Part shown: positions 1 through 6,777 of the stretch, in pieces | How positions within the stretch are numbered: position 1 is the stretch's first letter | Layout: each line of letters opens with the position of its first letter | Assembly (NCBI GenBank): GCA_934141615.1 | Contig: CAKPCM010000011.1 | Coordinates: 1-26,379, forward strand | Direction: 5' to 3' | DNA: 26,379 bases | Source: an uncultured Bacilli bacterium | GTDB taxonomy: Bacteria > Bacillota_I > Bacilli_A > RF39 > UBA660 | Position numbers and translations under genes: made by a program | Notes under the pieces: model-generated | What the model was told of the DNA's origin: nothing | The model's database searches: none | Seen by the model: the letters and a program-made list of their open reading frames with translations, nothing else

Positions 1-19
1 GTTATGGAGGGATATATTT

Positions 20-472
20 ATGAAAATAGGTATAGCAAGTGATCATAGAGGATTTGAAACCAAAGAAAAAATGACAAAATATTTAATAGAAAAGGGTTAT
101 GATGTAATTGATTATGGAACATATAGCAAGGATAGAACTGATTATACAAGGTATGGTTTTATTTTAGGTGAAAATGTTTCAAATAAAACAGTTGAATATG
201 GCATTGCAATATGTGGTAGTGCGGTTGGTATATCAGTTGCGTGTAATAAGGTAAAAGGTGTTAGATGTGGAAAGATTAATACCGTAAAAGAAGCAATTCA
301 CGCTAAAGAAAACGACTTTGTAAATATAATTGCAATATCAGGTGAAAGTGATTTTGAAAATAATACTAAAATAGTAGATGCATTTTTAAATGCTAAGGAA
401 AATTTAAGTGATCCAGCTTATAAGTCTAGAGTTGATCAAATAACAAAATATGAGGATACAAATGAGTATTAA
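20..472 (+). CDS. rpiB: RpiB/LacAB-family sugar-phosphate isomerase, divergent
   Basis: The 150-residue protein has the usual RpiB length. RpiB interconverts ribose-5-phosphate and ribulose-5-phosphate in the cytoplasm. The ATG follows GGAGG at 6-10. Visible family features are SDHRG at 7-11, VIDYGTY at 29-35, the active-site cysteine C65 in ICGSAVG, and NKVKGVRC. Several positions conserved in ordinary RpiB differ. CGTGIG is CGSAVG, the HDT/S segment reads INTVKEA, the phosphate-contact His in REHND is replaced (AKEND), and the C-terminal GGRH reads DPAY. The fold call is firm, but the substrate is not: it could be a paralogue acting on another sugar phosphate or a weak enzyme. The stop overlaps the next gene by 11 bases, so the two are probably co-transcribed. 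Confidence 0.8.
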   Translation: MKIGIASDHRGFETKEKMTKYLIEKGYDVIDYGTYSKDRTDYTRYGFILGENVSNKTVEYGIAICGSAVGISVACNKVKGVRCGKINTVKEAIHAKENDFVNIIAISGESDFENNTKIVDAFLNAKENLSDPAYKSRVDQITKYEDTNEY

Positions 473-662
473 ACTAGTTTTATATTGCATCTTTATTCCG
501 TTTAGTATATGGATAATAACATCTACTAATTTAGATAAGATTTTTAAGAAGAATAGTATTATGCAAATACATTCATTTTATATAGCAATATCAATTTGTT
601 TATCTTATTTACTGGTTAACTTTTTTGTAGATATTTCAAATACCATTGCAAGCCTTTATTAA
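462..662 (+). CDS. ywzB: DUF1146 (YwzB-like) small membrane protein
   Basis: This 66-residue protein has two predicted membrane helices (about 5-22 and 38-58) separated by a basic segment, LDKIFKK, and a Gln. It ends with a Phe/Asp-rich patch (NFFVDI). This is the pattern of DUF1146/YwzB, whose function is unknown. In Bacillus it lies directly upstream of spoIID, as here. I chose ATG462 rather than ATG450 because TGAGG at 451-455 sits six bases upstream of it. The gene overlaps the end of the rpiB-like gene, and its stop is followed directly by the AAGGAGG of spoIID, so all three may be one transcript. Confidence 0.75.
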   Translation: MSIKLVLYCIFIPFSIWIITSTNLDKIFKKNSIMQIHSFYIAISICLSYLLVNFFVDISNTIASLY

Positions 663-671
663 GGAGGAAAA

Positions 672-1598
672 ATGTTCAAAAAGATAATTTTTTTTACTTT
701 GATTATTATTTTAATACCTCTTTTAATAGTAGGTATAAATGATAAAGAAAAGATAATTTATAAAATAAAGTATGGTAGTATAAGCAATAAGACGGTAAGA
801 GTAAAAAGAACAAAGACAAATGAAGTAGTTGAAGTTCCACTTGAAGAATATGTAACTGGTGTAGTAGCGGGCGAAATGCCTGCTTCATTTAATATTGAGG
901 CACTAAAGTCTCAGGCAGTTGCATCAAGAACGTATGCACTAAAAAAAACAGAAGTAAAAAAAGAAGACTATGATGTTTTAGACTCGGTTAGTAATCAGGT
1001 ATATATAAATTATGATGAAATGAAAGAAAAGTGGCAAAATAATTATGATGCTTATTTAAAAAAAATTAAAGAAGCAGTAAATTCTACTAAAGGAGAAGTA
1101 ATTTTATATAACAACAATTTAATAGATGCCGTGTTTTTTTCAACAAGTAATGGCTATACAGAAAATAGTAAAGACGTATTTTCTAGTGATATGCCTTATT
1201 TAGTAAGTGTTTCATCAAAGTGGGATGAGACGGAATCTCCTGTATTTTCAAGTACAAAGGAAGTTTCTAAAAGCGAATTTTTATTTAATTTAGGATTTAG
1301 TGATAAAGATAATATAGATATAACCGATATAAAAAGGACAGAATCAAACAGGGTAAAAAGTATAAAAGTAAATGGCAAAACTTTTTTAGGAACTAAAATA
1401 AGAAGTGTTTTTGGCTTAAAATCAACTAGTTTTAAAATAAAAATAACAGACGATAAAGTTATATTTGACGTAAATGGATATGGACATGGTGTTGGAATGA
1501 GTCAATACGGCGCTAACGGAATGGCAAAAGAAGGATCTAATTATAAAGAAATATTAACTCATTATTATAAAAATTGTGAAATAAAAAAAATAAATTAA
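672..1598 (+). CDS. spoIID: SpoIID, stage II sporulation peptidoglycan lytic transglycosylase
   Basis: The protein has 308 residues. An N-terminal membrane anchor (about 4-22) is followed by a SpoIID domain. Family hallmarks are VPLEEYVTGVVAGEMP at 55-70 (E68 in the position of the catalytic glutamate), ALKSQAVASRTYAL, and the C-terminal GYGHGVGMSQYGANGMA. SpoIID cleaves denuded glycan strands at the septum and works with SpoIIP and SpoIIM during engulfment of the forespore. The start follows a strong AAGGAGG at 661-667. The neighbours spoIIQ and spoIIID confirm the sporulation context. No terminator is evident before spoIIQ. Confidence 0.95.
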   Translation: MFKKIIFFTLIIILIPLLIVGINDKEKIIYKIKYGSISNKTVRVKRTKTNEVVEVPLEEYVTGVVAGEMPASFNIEALKSQAVASRTYALKKTEVKKEDYDVLDSVSNQVYINYDEMKEKWQNNYDAYLKKIKEAVNSTKGEVILYNNNLIDAVFFSTSNGYTENSKDVFSSDMPYLVSVSSKWDETESPVFSSTKEVSKSEFLFNLGFSDKDNIDITDIKRTESNRVKSIKVNGKTFLGTKIRSVFGLKSTSFKIKITDDKVIFDVNGYGHGVGMSQYGANGMAKEGSNYKEILTHYYKNCEIKKIN

Positions 1599-1608
1599 TG
1601 TATAATTT

Positions 1609-1638
1609 CTCTCATTTGGTAAAAACTTAAAATGAGAG
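1609..1638 (+). promoter_or_regulatory. Inverted repeat covering the spoIIQ ribosome binding site
   Basis: CTCTCATTT at 1609-1617 is the perfect reverse complement of AAATGAGAG at 1630-1638, with a 12-base loop. The 3' arm contains the GAGAGG that would act as Shine-Dalgarno for ATG1648. A TATAAT lies at 1601-1606 just outside the 5' arm. The repeat could fold in mRNA and hide the SD, or act as a DNA operator. Which of these applies is inference. Confidence 0.45.
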
Positions 1639-1647
1639 GTGATAATA

Positions 1648-2289
1648 ATGAAAAAAAGAAAACTAAAACCATTTGTAAAAATATCCTTATTATTAGTTGT
1701 TTTACTAGTATGTTCTATTGGAATAAGTACGTTAATCAATAATAAAACAAAAACAGTATCAAAACAAAATGATAATTTTACTTACGTAAATGACTACATA
1801 TTTGATAACTATTATCCAGTAGTAAACCAAGATGAAAAAATAAAAAGACCATACTCAAGCGAAAAGGTAAGTGTTTATAAAGCTTTTTATGAACAAGACG
1901 CATCAGAAGAAGAACAAAAAAACGCAATTATATATCATGAGGGAATATATATGCAAAACTCTGGTGTAACATATAAAGCAGATGAAACGTTTGATGTTCT
2001 AGCAAGTATATCAGGCACGGTAACTAACGTATCAGATGATACTTTGCTTGGTAAAACTGTTGAAGTAAGAAACTCAACGGAGTTAATTGTACTTTATCAA
2101 TCACTAGGAGAAGTTGCTGTTAAAAAAGGTGATACAGTATCTCAAGGACAAATAATTGGTAAAAGTGGTAACTGCTCTTTAAATAATGATATAGCAAATG
2201 GCTTACATTTTGAAATTTACAAAAATGGCTCAGTAATCAATCCAGAAAAATATTTTGATAAATCTATAAAAGATTTAGAAAGTAATTAA
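1648..2289 (+). CDS. spoIIQ: SpoIIQ, M23-like forespore engulfment protein (degenerate active site)
   Basis: The protein has 213 residues: a short basic N-terminus, one membrane helix (about 12-30), then an extracytoplasmic LytM/M23 domain. SpoIIQ sits in the forespore membrane and pairs with SpoIIIAH to form the channel and ratchet between forespore and mother cell. Segments LLGKTVEVRN, VLYQSLGEVAVKKGDTVSQG and VINPEKYF match the SpoIIQ type of M23 domain. The zinc ligands are incomplete. HxxxD is not recognisable near GVTYKAD, and HxH is reduced to LHFEI with Gly in place of the first His. It therefore resembles the non-catalytic Bacillus SpoIIQ rather than the active clostridial form. ATG1648 is preferred over GTG1639 because GAGAGG at 1634-1639 is correctly spaced for it. 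Confidence 0.85.
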   Translation: MKKRKLKPFVKISLLLVVLLVCSIGISTLINNKTKTVSKQNDNFTYVNDYIFDNYYPVVNQDEKIKRPYSSEKVSVYKAFYEQDASEEEQKNAIIYHEGIYMQNSGVTYKADETFDVLASISGTVTNVSDDTLLGKTVEVRNSTELIVLYQSLGEVAVKKGDTVSQGQIIGKSGNCSLNNDIANGLHFEIYKNGSVINPEKYFDKSIKDLESN

Positions 2290-2334
2290 TATTGTGTTTT
2301 AAATAATTATATAATTTATAAAGGAGATGATTAC

Positions 2335-2577
2335 TTGGACATAAAAAGTAGAGTAATTAACGAAGCAAATTATATAATTAATACAAAAAATACAATTAGA
2401 CAAACGGCTAAATACTTTAACAAAAGTAAAAGTACCATCCATGATGATTTACATAATAAATTAAAGAAAATTGATAAATCATTATATGCAAAAGTAAGTG
2501 ATATTTTAAATTATCACTTTTTAACAAAGCATATAAGAGGTGGTGTTTCAACTAAGCTAAAATATGCTAAGGAATAA
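2335..2577 (+). CDS. spoIIID: SpoIIID, sporulation transcriptional regulator
   Basis: This 80-residue DNA-binding protein of the mother cell represses or activates sigma-E genes and helps switch to sigma-K. The helix-turn-helix is visible as TIRQTAKYFNKSKSTIHDDL (about 20-39), followed by ISKSLYAKVSDIL-like spacing, YHFLTKHIRGG and TKLKYAKE. This pattern is nearly diagnostic of SpoIIID. The start codon is TTG: AAGGAG at 2321-2326 is eight bases upstream, and the only nearby ATG (2327) is out of frame. The gene overlaps the first in-frame ATG of mbl, and its terminal AAGGA doubles as the mbl Shine-Dalgarno, so the two are translationally linked. Confidence 0.95.
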   Translation: MDIKSRVINEANYIINTKNTIRQTAKYFNKSKSTIHDDLHNKLKKIDKSLYAKVSDILNYHFLTKHIRGGVSTKLKYAKE

Positions 2578-2578
2578 A

Positions 2579-3556
2579 ATGAAAAATAAAGATATAGGAA
2601 TTGATTTAGGTACGGCCAATATTTTGATATACGTTAAGGGTGAGGGTATAGTTCTATCTGAACCAAGTGTTGTTGCAATGGATAAAGATACTGGAAAAGT
2701 TTTAGCAATAGGTGAAAAAGCTCATGAAATGCTCGGAAGAACTCCCGGAAGTGTTATCGCAGTTAAGCCTTTAAAAGATGGGGTAATCGCTGATTTTGAT
2801 AAAACGGAAATAATGCTTGATTATTTTATTAAAAAGATAAAAGGAAAGACCATTTTTTCAAAACCAAGGATTCTTATATGTTGTCCATCTAACATAACTC
2901 AAGTTGAAAAAAACGCAATTAGAGAAGTTGCTGAAAGAACTGGAGCGAAAAAGGTATATGTAGAAGAAGAACCTAAAGTAGCGGCAGTTGGTGCAGGTCT
3001 TTCAATTGATATGCCAAGTGGTAATATGGTAATAGATATTGGTGGAGGGACAACTGATATAGCAGTTTTATCTTTAAATGGAATAGTTTATAGTGAATCT
3101 ATAAAACTTGCTGGTAATACGTTTGATACTGATATAATTAAATATATCAAAAACAAATATAAGTTATTAATTGGTGAAGTAACTGCAGAACAAGTAAAAA
3201 TAAAAATAGGAACAGTATCATCTAAAGAAAAGGAAAAAAAGATGGAAGTAAGAGGACGAGATTTATTAACTGGTCTTCCAAAGACAATAACGGTAACTTC
3301 AAATGAAATTAAAGAAGCTATAAAAGATAGTGCTGAAATGATAGTGCATGCTGCTAAACTAGTATTAGAGAAAATAGAACCTGAACTTGCCGCTGATATA
3401 ATAGATAAAGGAATTGTTTTAACCGGTGGTGGAGCCTTATTAGATGGCTTGGATAAATTAATTGAAAAGGAAATAAAAGTACCAACTAAGGTTGCAGAAA
3501 GTCCTTTAACTTGTGTTGCAGAAGGAACCGGAATTATACTAGATAATCTTGTTTAA
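2579..3556 (+). CDS. mbl: Mbl/MreB bacterial actin
   Basis: The protein has 325 residues, the usual MreB length. It begins KDIGIDLGTANILIYVKGEG (phosphate 1) and contains GRTPGSVIAVKPLKDGVIADF, a phosphate-2 motif DIGGGTTDIAVLSL (about 158-171) and GIVLTGGGALLDGLD near the C-terminus (adenosine site). It forms membrane-bound filaments that position the elongation machinery. It is called Mbl rather than MreB because it follows spoIIID directly, as mbl does in Bacillus. ATG2579 is preferred over ATG2564 because AAGGA at 2569-2573 fits it and IDLGTAN falls at the normal distance from the N-terminus. A strong terminator follows. Confidence 0.93.
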   Translation: MKNKDIGIDLGTANILIYVKGEGIVLSEPSVVAMDKDTGKVLAIGEKAHEMLGRTPGSVIAVKPLKDGVIADFDKTEIMLDYFIKKIKGKTIFSKPRILICCPSNITQVEKNAIREVAERTGAKKVYVEEEPKVAAVGAGLSIDMPSGNMVIDIGGGTTDIAVLSLNGIVYSESIKLAGNTFDTDIIKYIKNKYKLLIGEVTAEQVKIKIGTVSSKEKEKKMEVRGRDLLTGLPKTITVTSNEIKEAIKDSAEMIVHAAKLVLEKIEPELAADIIDKGIVLTGGGALLDGLDKLIEKEIKVPTKVAESPLTCVAEGTGIILDNLV

Positions 3557-3588
3557 AAGAAATTCATGATTTGAATTTCTTTTTTAAA
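3555..3588 (+). terminator. Rho-independent terminator after mbl
   Basis: The 12-bp stem at 3555-3566 / 3572-3583 (AAAAGAAATTCA with TGAATTTCTTTT) has a 5-base loop and runs into a T stretch. It closes the sporulation/mbl transcript. Confidence 0.85.
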
Positions 3589-3612
3589 TGTATAATTTTT
3601 TTATTACCATTA

Positions 3613-3642
3613 ATTTACAACTAAAAATATACGTGATATAAT
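3613..3642 (+). promoter_or_regulatory. Sigma-A promoter of the agrA/agrC operon with a possible agr box
   Basis: TTTACA at 3614-3619 and TATAAT at 3637-3642 are separated by exactly 17 bases, with an extended TGA before the -10 hexamer. The predicted transcript starts about 14 bases before ATG3663. The -35 is embedded in ATTTACAACTAAA (3613-3625), which matches a repeat in the agrB promoter at 11 of 13 positions. An overlapping direct repeat is TTACCATTAAT (3604-3614) / TTACAACTAAA (3615-3625). Confidence 0.7.
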
Positions 3643-3662
3643 TATAATCGGGTGAGTGCTAG

Positions 3663-4373
3663 ATGGTAAACTTTATACTTTGCGATGACAACGAGCATAT
3701 TAGAAAACTTAATGAAGCAATGATTTCTAAGATTGTTATGCCATATGACTTTGATTATGAAATTCACTCTTTTGATAAGTATAATATGAAACTTAAAAAT
3801 CTAATAAATGAACCAAAAGATTTTAAAATTTATATATTAGATTTAGAAATGCCTGGTAAATCAGGACTTGAAATAGCAAAAGAGGTTAGAAAAGTAGACT
3901 GGGATAGCATTATTATGATACTAACATCACACGATGAATTAGAGTTAAGCATATTAAAGCAAAAACTATTAATCCTAGATTTTGTATCAAAGTTTGATAA
4001 CTATGAAGAACGTTTAAAAGAAAATATCAAGATGTTTGTTGATAAGATTAATACTCAAAAGGTACTTAGTTTTAAGCATCATAAGGAACACCACCACGTA
4101 AAGTTAAAGAATATATTGTATGTATACCGTGATAATGCAACAGAAAAAACGGTAGTTGTTACCATCGAAGATGAATATGCAATAAGGGAGACGCTTTCTA
4201 GTATTGCAAATAAGCTCGATTTTAGATTTGTACAGACTCACAGAGCTTGTTTTGTTAATATGGATAAAATAGAAAGCGTTGATTTTAAAAACAACATTAT
4301 TTATTTAAATAATGATTCAAGTATAGATTATTTATCTAGAAATTATAAAAAGAAATTGAGGGAGATCTTATGA
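3663..4373 (+). CDS. agrA: LytTR-family response regulator (AgrA-like)
   Basis: The 236-residue protein has an N-terminal receiver domain with acidic pocket D8/D9, phosphoacceptor D60 in YILDLEMPG and the switch Thr in ILTSHD. A linker rich in His (KHHKEHHH) leads to a C-terminal LytTR DNA-binding domain (about 140-236) with ILYVYRD, RFVQTHRACFVNMDKIESV and the terminal LSRNYKKKLREIL. AgrA proteins bind paired 9-bp repeats spaced about 21 bp and activate agr and target promoters. The gene overlaps the kinase start by four bases (ATGA). It ends in TGA, a stop rarely used in this window. Confidence 0.88.
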   Translation: MVNFILCDDNEHIRKLNEAMISKIVMPYDFDYEIHSFDKYNMKLKNLINEPKDFKIYILDLEMPGKSGLEIAKEVRKVDWDSIIMILTSHDELELSILKQKLLILDFVSKFDNYEERLKENIKMFVDKINTQKVLSFKHHKEHHHVKLKNILYVYRDNATEKTVVVTIEDEYAIRETLSSIANKLDFRFVQTHRACFVNMDKIESVDFKNNIIYLNNDSSIDYLSRNYKKKLREIL

Positions 4374-5659
4374 GTGTAGAAAAAATTATTTTAATTATTA
4401 TATCTTTGTTTTTTCAAAGTTTTGCTATAACTACAATTATATTTATACAAAAGAAAAATGTTAGTAGTATTAAAAAAGTTTTATTTTTAATACTTATGTG
4501 GATATATTGTATTTTGAGTTTTATATATATTAAAAATCAATTTAGATTTGTACTATGTATATTTATTTCTACATCAATTTTGTATTTTATTTTAAATATA
4601 AACGACAGAAAGATAATAATATATACATTTAATTCAGTGGTATTACTATCATTTTCTGAAATTATCATTTCATTGTTGTTAGTTTTGTGTGGTTTGAATT
4701 CTAAGATGATTGTAAACAATATGTATTATAATTTATTAACAAATATTTTAATATCATTGTTTTCAGTTATAATCATAAGTTTTCCCTTTGTAAAAAATGT
4801 TATTTTCAAAATTATAGAACTATTTGATAAAAATAAGAAACTAATAAATTATTTTTACGTTATATTAATTGTTATATATTTAATAATATTAAAAAATGGG
4901 TTTGAGTTCCTCATGATGTCTAATTATTATATAAATATTTTATTTATGTTTAGCTTGATAGGAGTCATATTTATCATTTTAAAAAACGAATCTAAATATG
5001 AACAATTAAAAGAGGAAAATAAGCAGATGCTTAATTATGTTATAAAGTATGAGAAAATTATTACTGCTCAGGGTAAAACAAACCACGAATTTAAAAATCA
5101 ACTTATGGTAATAAGAGGATATGCTCAGATGCATTCGGATAAAATAATAGAATATATTGATGAAATAGTTGAAGATTCTAATAAGGCTGGTAGTAGTTAT
5201 TTAATTAGTCAACTTAACAATTTTCCTGATGGTGGTATTAAAGGACTATTGTATTATAAATTATCTATTATGGAAGATGAGAATATTAATTATACTATAA
5301 ATGTTGAAAAGGGTGTTAAAACAAAACTTAAAACATTAAGTACTAATAATTACAAGAACATAACTAAAATATTAGGCGTTTTATTAGATAATGCAATAGA
5401 TGCAAGTAAGAAAAGTAAAACAAAGAAAATAAATATATCCGTTATAAAAGATAAGAAAAATATAGTTTTTAAAATTTATAATACTTATAATGGCAAAGTT
5501 GATATAGAAAAGGTTGGTACTGGTTATACTTCAAAAGGTAAGGGCCATGGATATGGATTAAGATTAGTTAAAGATATAATAAATGAGAACAAGGTATTTG
5601 ATATTAGTCATAATCTGGAAGATAACTATTTTGTATCAAGTTTATATATAAAAAAATAA
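4370..5659 (+). CDS. agrC: AgrC-type sensor histidine kinase
   Basis: The 429-residue protein has an N-terminal half made of about six membrane helices (up to about 205) and a cytoplasmic kinase half. The HPK10-type phosphoacceptor region is TNHEFKNQLMVIRGYAQ, with H239 as the phosphorylated residue. The N box is LLDNAIDASKK (N341), and the GHKL glycine-rich segment is GYTSKGKGHGYGLRLVKDI. The class senses a cyclic autoinducing peptide made by AgrB and AgrD, whose genes lie convergently just downstream. It is translationally coupled to the regulator through ATGA. Base composition is extremely AT-rich in the membrane half, as expected for Ile/Leu/Phe codons. Confidence 0.88.
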   Translation: MSVEKIILIIISLFFQSFAITTIIFIQKKNVSSIKKVLFLILMWIYCILSFIYIKNQFRFVLCIFISTSILYFILNINDRKIIIYTFNSVVLLSFSEIIISLLLVLCGLNSKMIVNNMYYNLLTNILISLFSVIIISFPFVKNVIFKIIELFDKNKKLINYFYVILIVIYLIILKNGFEFLMMSNYYINILFMFSLIGVIFIILKNESKYEQLKEENKQMLNYVIKYEKIITAQGKTNHEFKNQLMVIRGYAQMHSDKIIEYIDEIVEDSNKAGSSYLISQLNNFPDGGIKGLLYYKLSIMEDENINYTINVEKGVKTKLKTLSTNNYKNITKILGVLLDNAIDASKKSKTKKINISVIKDKKNIVFKIYNTYNGKVDIEKVGTGYTSKGKGHGYGLRLVKDIINENKVFDISHNLEDNYFVSSLYIKK

Positions 5660-5684
5660 AAATCAGGATTTCCTGATTTTTTTC
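5658..5684. terminator. Bidirectional terminator between agrC and agrD
   Basis: AAAAATCAGG / CCTGATTTTT forms a near-perfect palindrome with a tiny ATTT loop. A-runs on one side and T-runs on the other let it terminate both the + strand agrAC and the - strand agrBD transcripts. Confidence 0.8.
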
Positions 5685-5695
5685 TTGCTATAAAA

Positions 5696-5821
5696 TTATC
5701 TTTCTATCATTGTTTTTGGCATAGAAGGTTCATCAATGAATATAAGAACACATCCTGCTGATGCTGTTGCTGCTATAGCTGCTCCTAATGCTGTTAATAC
5801 TGAAATAACTGCTGCTTTCAT
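5696..5821 (-). CDS. agrD: AgrD-type autoinducing-peptide precursor, 41 residues
   Basis: On the - strand AAGGAGG, eight bases upstream of ATG5821, opens a 41-codon reading frame. The N-terminal part (MKAAVISVLTALGAAIAATA) is an amphipathic/hydrophobic leader. The core is SAGCVLIFI and the tail is DEPSMPKTMIER. The single Cys24 followed by hydrophobics and then an acidic DEP-x-x-P-K tail is the AgrD signature: AgrB removes the tail and closes a thiolactone on the cysteine. By analogy with staphylococcal AgrD, cut before the DE, the ring would be CVLIFI or CVLIF. The N-terminal end of the mature peptide cannot be told. The gene lies 37 bases behind agrB on the same strand. Confidence 0.88.
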   Translation of the reverse strand: MKAAVISVLTALGAAIAATASAGCVLIFIDEPSMPKTMIER

Positions 5822-5852
5822 CACTATATCCTCCTTTACTAGATTATTTAAT

Positions 5853-5868
5853 CACTAATTACTTAGTG
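5853..5868. repeat. Small hairpin between agrB and agrD
   Basis: CACTAA and TTAGTG are perfect inverted arms with a 4-base loop. They overlap the agrB stop codon and end about 16 bases before the agrD Shine-Dalgarno. The hairpin might protect or partition the agrD part of the transcript; this is inference. Confidence 0.35.
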
Positions 5869-6467
5869 TTTAAACCATAATTTTTATAATTCCTATATGG
5901 CATTTTAAATGCTTTATAAGTAAGTGGAGATATTAATAGACATTCTATAATAAGTCCAAATATTAATACGTTTATGATTAAATTACTTGTTATTAATAAT
6001 GTTACTATGAAATATCCTATTACAACTATTACCGAAAGAATTTTAAATCTAATTCTTTTTTTCTTTTTGATTAATGGTCTTTTTACCGTATCTGCTGGAG
6101 CATAGATTGTTACTAATATAAAAGCTATTAAATAAAGTAAATATAAAACTACTTTGTCTAGCACTATATATTTAGAAAGAAATGCTCCTCCTAGAAACAA
6201 TATACTTGAAAATACTAAGCATATCCAGGATTTGTTAGCATGCATTCCAAATGCAAACATCCTGATAATGTTAAATGATATAAGTAATAATAGTAATTCT
6301 TTAGCGATTTTTAATATAAAAGCTAAAGCAAATATTACTATTGTTTTAGTTATTGTTAGATATATACCTTCTATTCCATACATAACTTCATCTATTTTAT
6401 CTTCAGAATAATTAGGATATTGTTTTTTTATTGCAATTCTAATAGAATTTAGTAAACGTTTTTTCAT
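5859..6467 (-). CDS. agrB: AgrB, membrane endopeptidase processing AgrD
   Basis: The 202-residue polytopic membrane protein has about five or six helices. The catalytic pair is H76 and C83 in IIRMFAFGMHANKSWICLV, with the seven-residue spacing known from AgrB (H77/C84 in Staphylococcus). A basic loop (VKRPLIKKKKRIRFK, about 128-142) and a short charged C-terminus are typical. AgrB cleaves the C-terminal tail of AgrD and forms the thiolactone intermediate. Translation starts at ATG6467 behind GAGGTG. It is co-transcribed with agrD but oriented against the agrAC pair. Confidence 0.92.
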   Translation of the reverse strand: MKKRLLNSIRIAIKKQYPNYSEDKIDEVMYGIEGIYLTITKTIVIFALAFILKIAKELLLLLISFNIIRMFAFGMHANKSWICLVFSSILFLGGAFLSKYIVLDKVVLYLLYLIAFILVTIYAPADTVKRPLIKKKKRIRFKILSVIVVIGYFIVTLLITSNLIINVLIFGLIIECLLISPLTYKAFKMPYRNYKNYGLNTK

Positions 6468-6503
6468 ACTTCACCTCGTTTATCTAATTTATGATTTAAT
6501 TTT

Positions 6504-6565
6504 AGTATACTTAAACTGAAATGATATTTTATTAGTTTTAAATCACAAATAAATAAGTTAAAAAT
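6504..6565 (-). promoter_or_regulatory. agrBD promoter with three spaced repeats (candidate AgrA boxes)
   Basis: Read on the - strand, a TATACT -10 (6504-6509) lies about 37 bases before the agrB ATG and lacks a good -35. In its place are ATTTCAGTTTAAG (6510-6522), ATTTAAAACTAAT (6531-6543) and ATTTTTAACTTAT (6553-6565), spaced 21 and 22 bases. A poor -35 with 21-bp-spaced repeats, one containing CAGTTTAAG, is how AgrA/LytTR-activated promoters look. The AT-rich background weakens the third repeat. Confidence 0.5.
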
Positions 6566-6674
6566 GATTTATTTATTAGCTAAAACAAACATTTTTTACC
6601 TTTTAACTTAAAAAAAATACCATTTAGCTTTGTTTTCATCCTTTTGACGAATAATTTTGTATTATTAAATAGTC

Positions 6675-6742
6675 GTTTGCGAAATTTGTCGAAATTTGAT
6701 GAACGCAAATGGTTGAAATCAGGTGTTTACATGCGGTATATT
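6675..6742 (+). promoter_or_regulatory. Cold-shock gene upstream region: palindrome, tandem repeat, promoter
   Basis: Most of the roughly 300-base gap between agrB and the csp gene belongs to two promoters facing away from each other. On the csp side, GTTTGCG (6675-6681) and CGCAAAT (6704-6710) form an inverted repeat. It encloses two direct copies of CGAAATTTG (6680-6688, 6690-6698). A likely promoter follows: TTGAAA 6713-6718, 18-base spacer, TATATT 6737-6742. The repeats lie upstream of the predicted start, so they would act as DNA sites unless an earlier start exists. Nothing else coding was seen. Confidence 0.45.
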
Positions 6743-6777
6743 AGTATTGTAAGCAATAAGGGAAGTGAGGTGTACGT

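Noticed and set aside
1639..1647. GTG start for spoIIQ three codons upstream
   Set aside because: It overlaps the Shine-Dalgarno of ATG1648 and has no site of its own.
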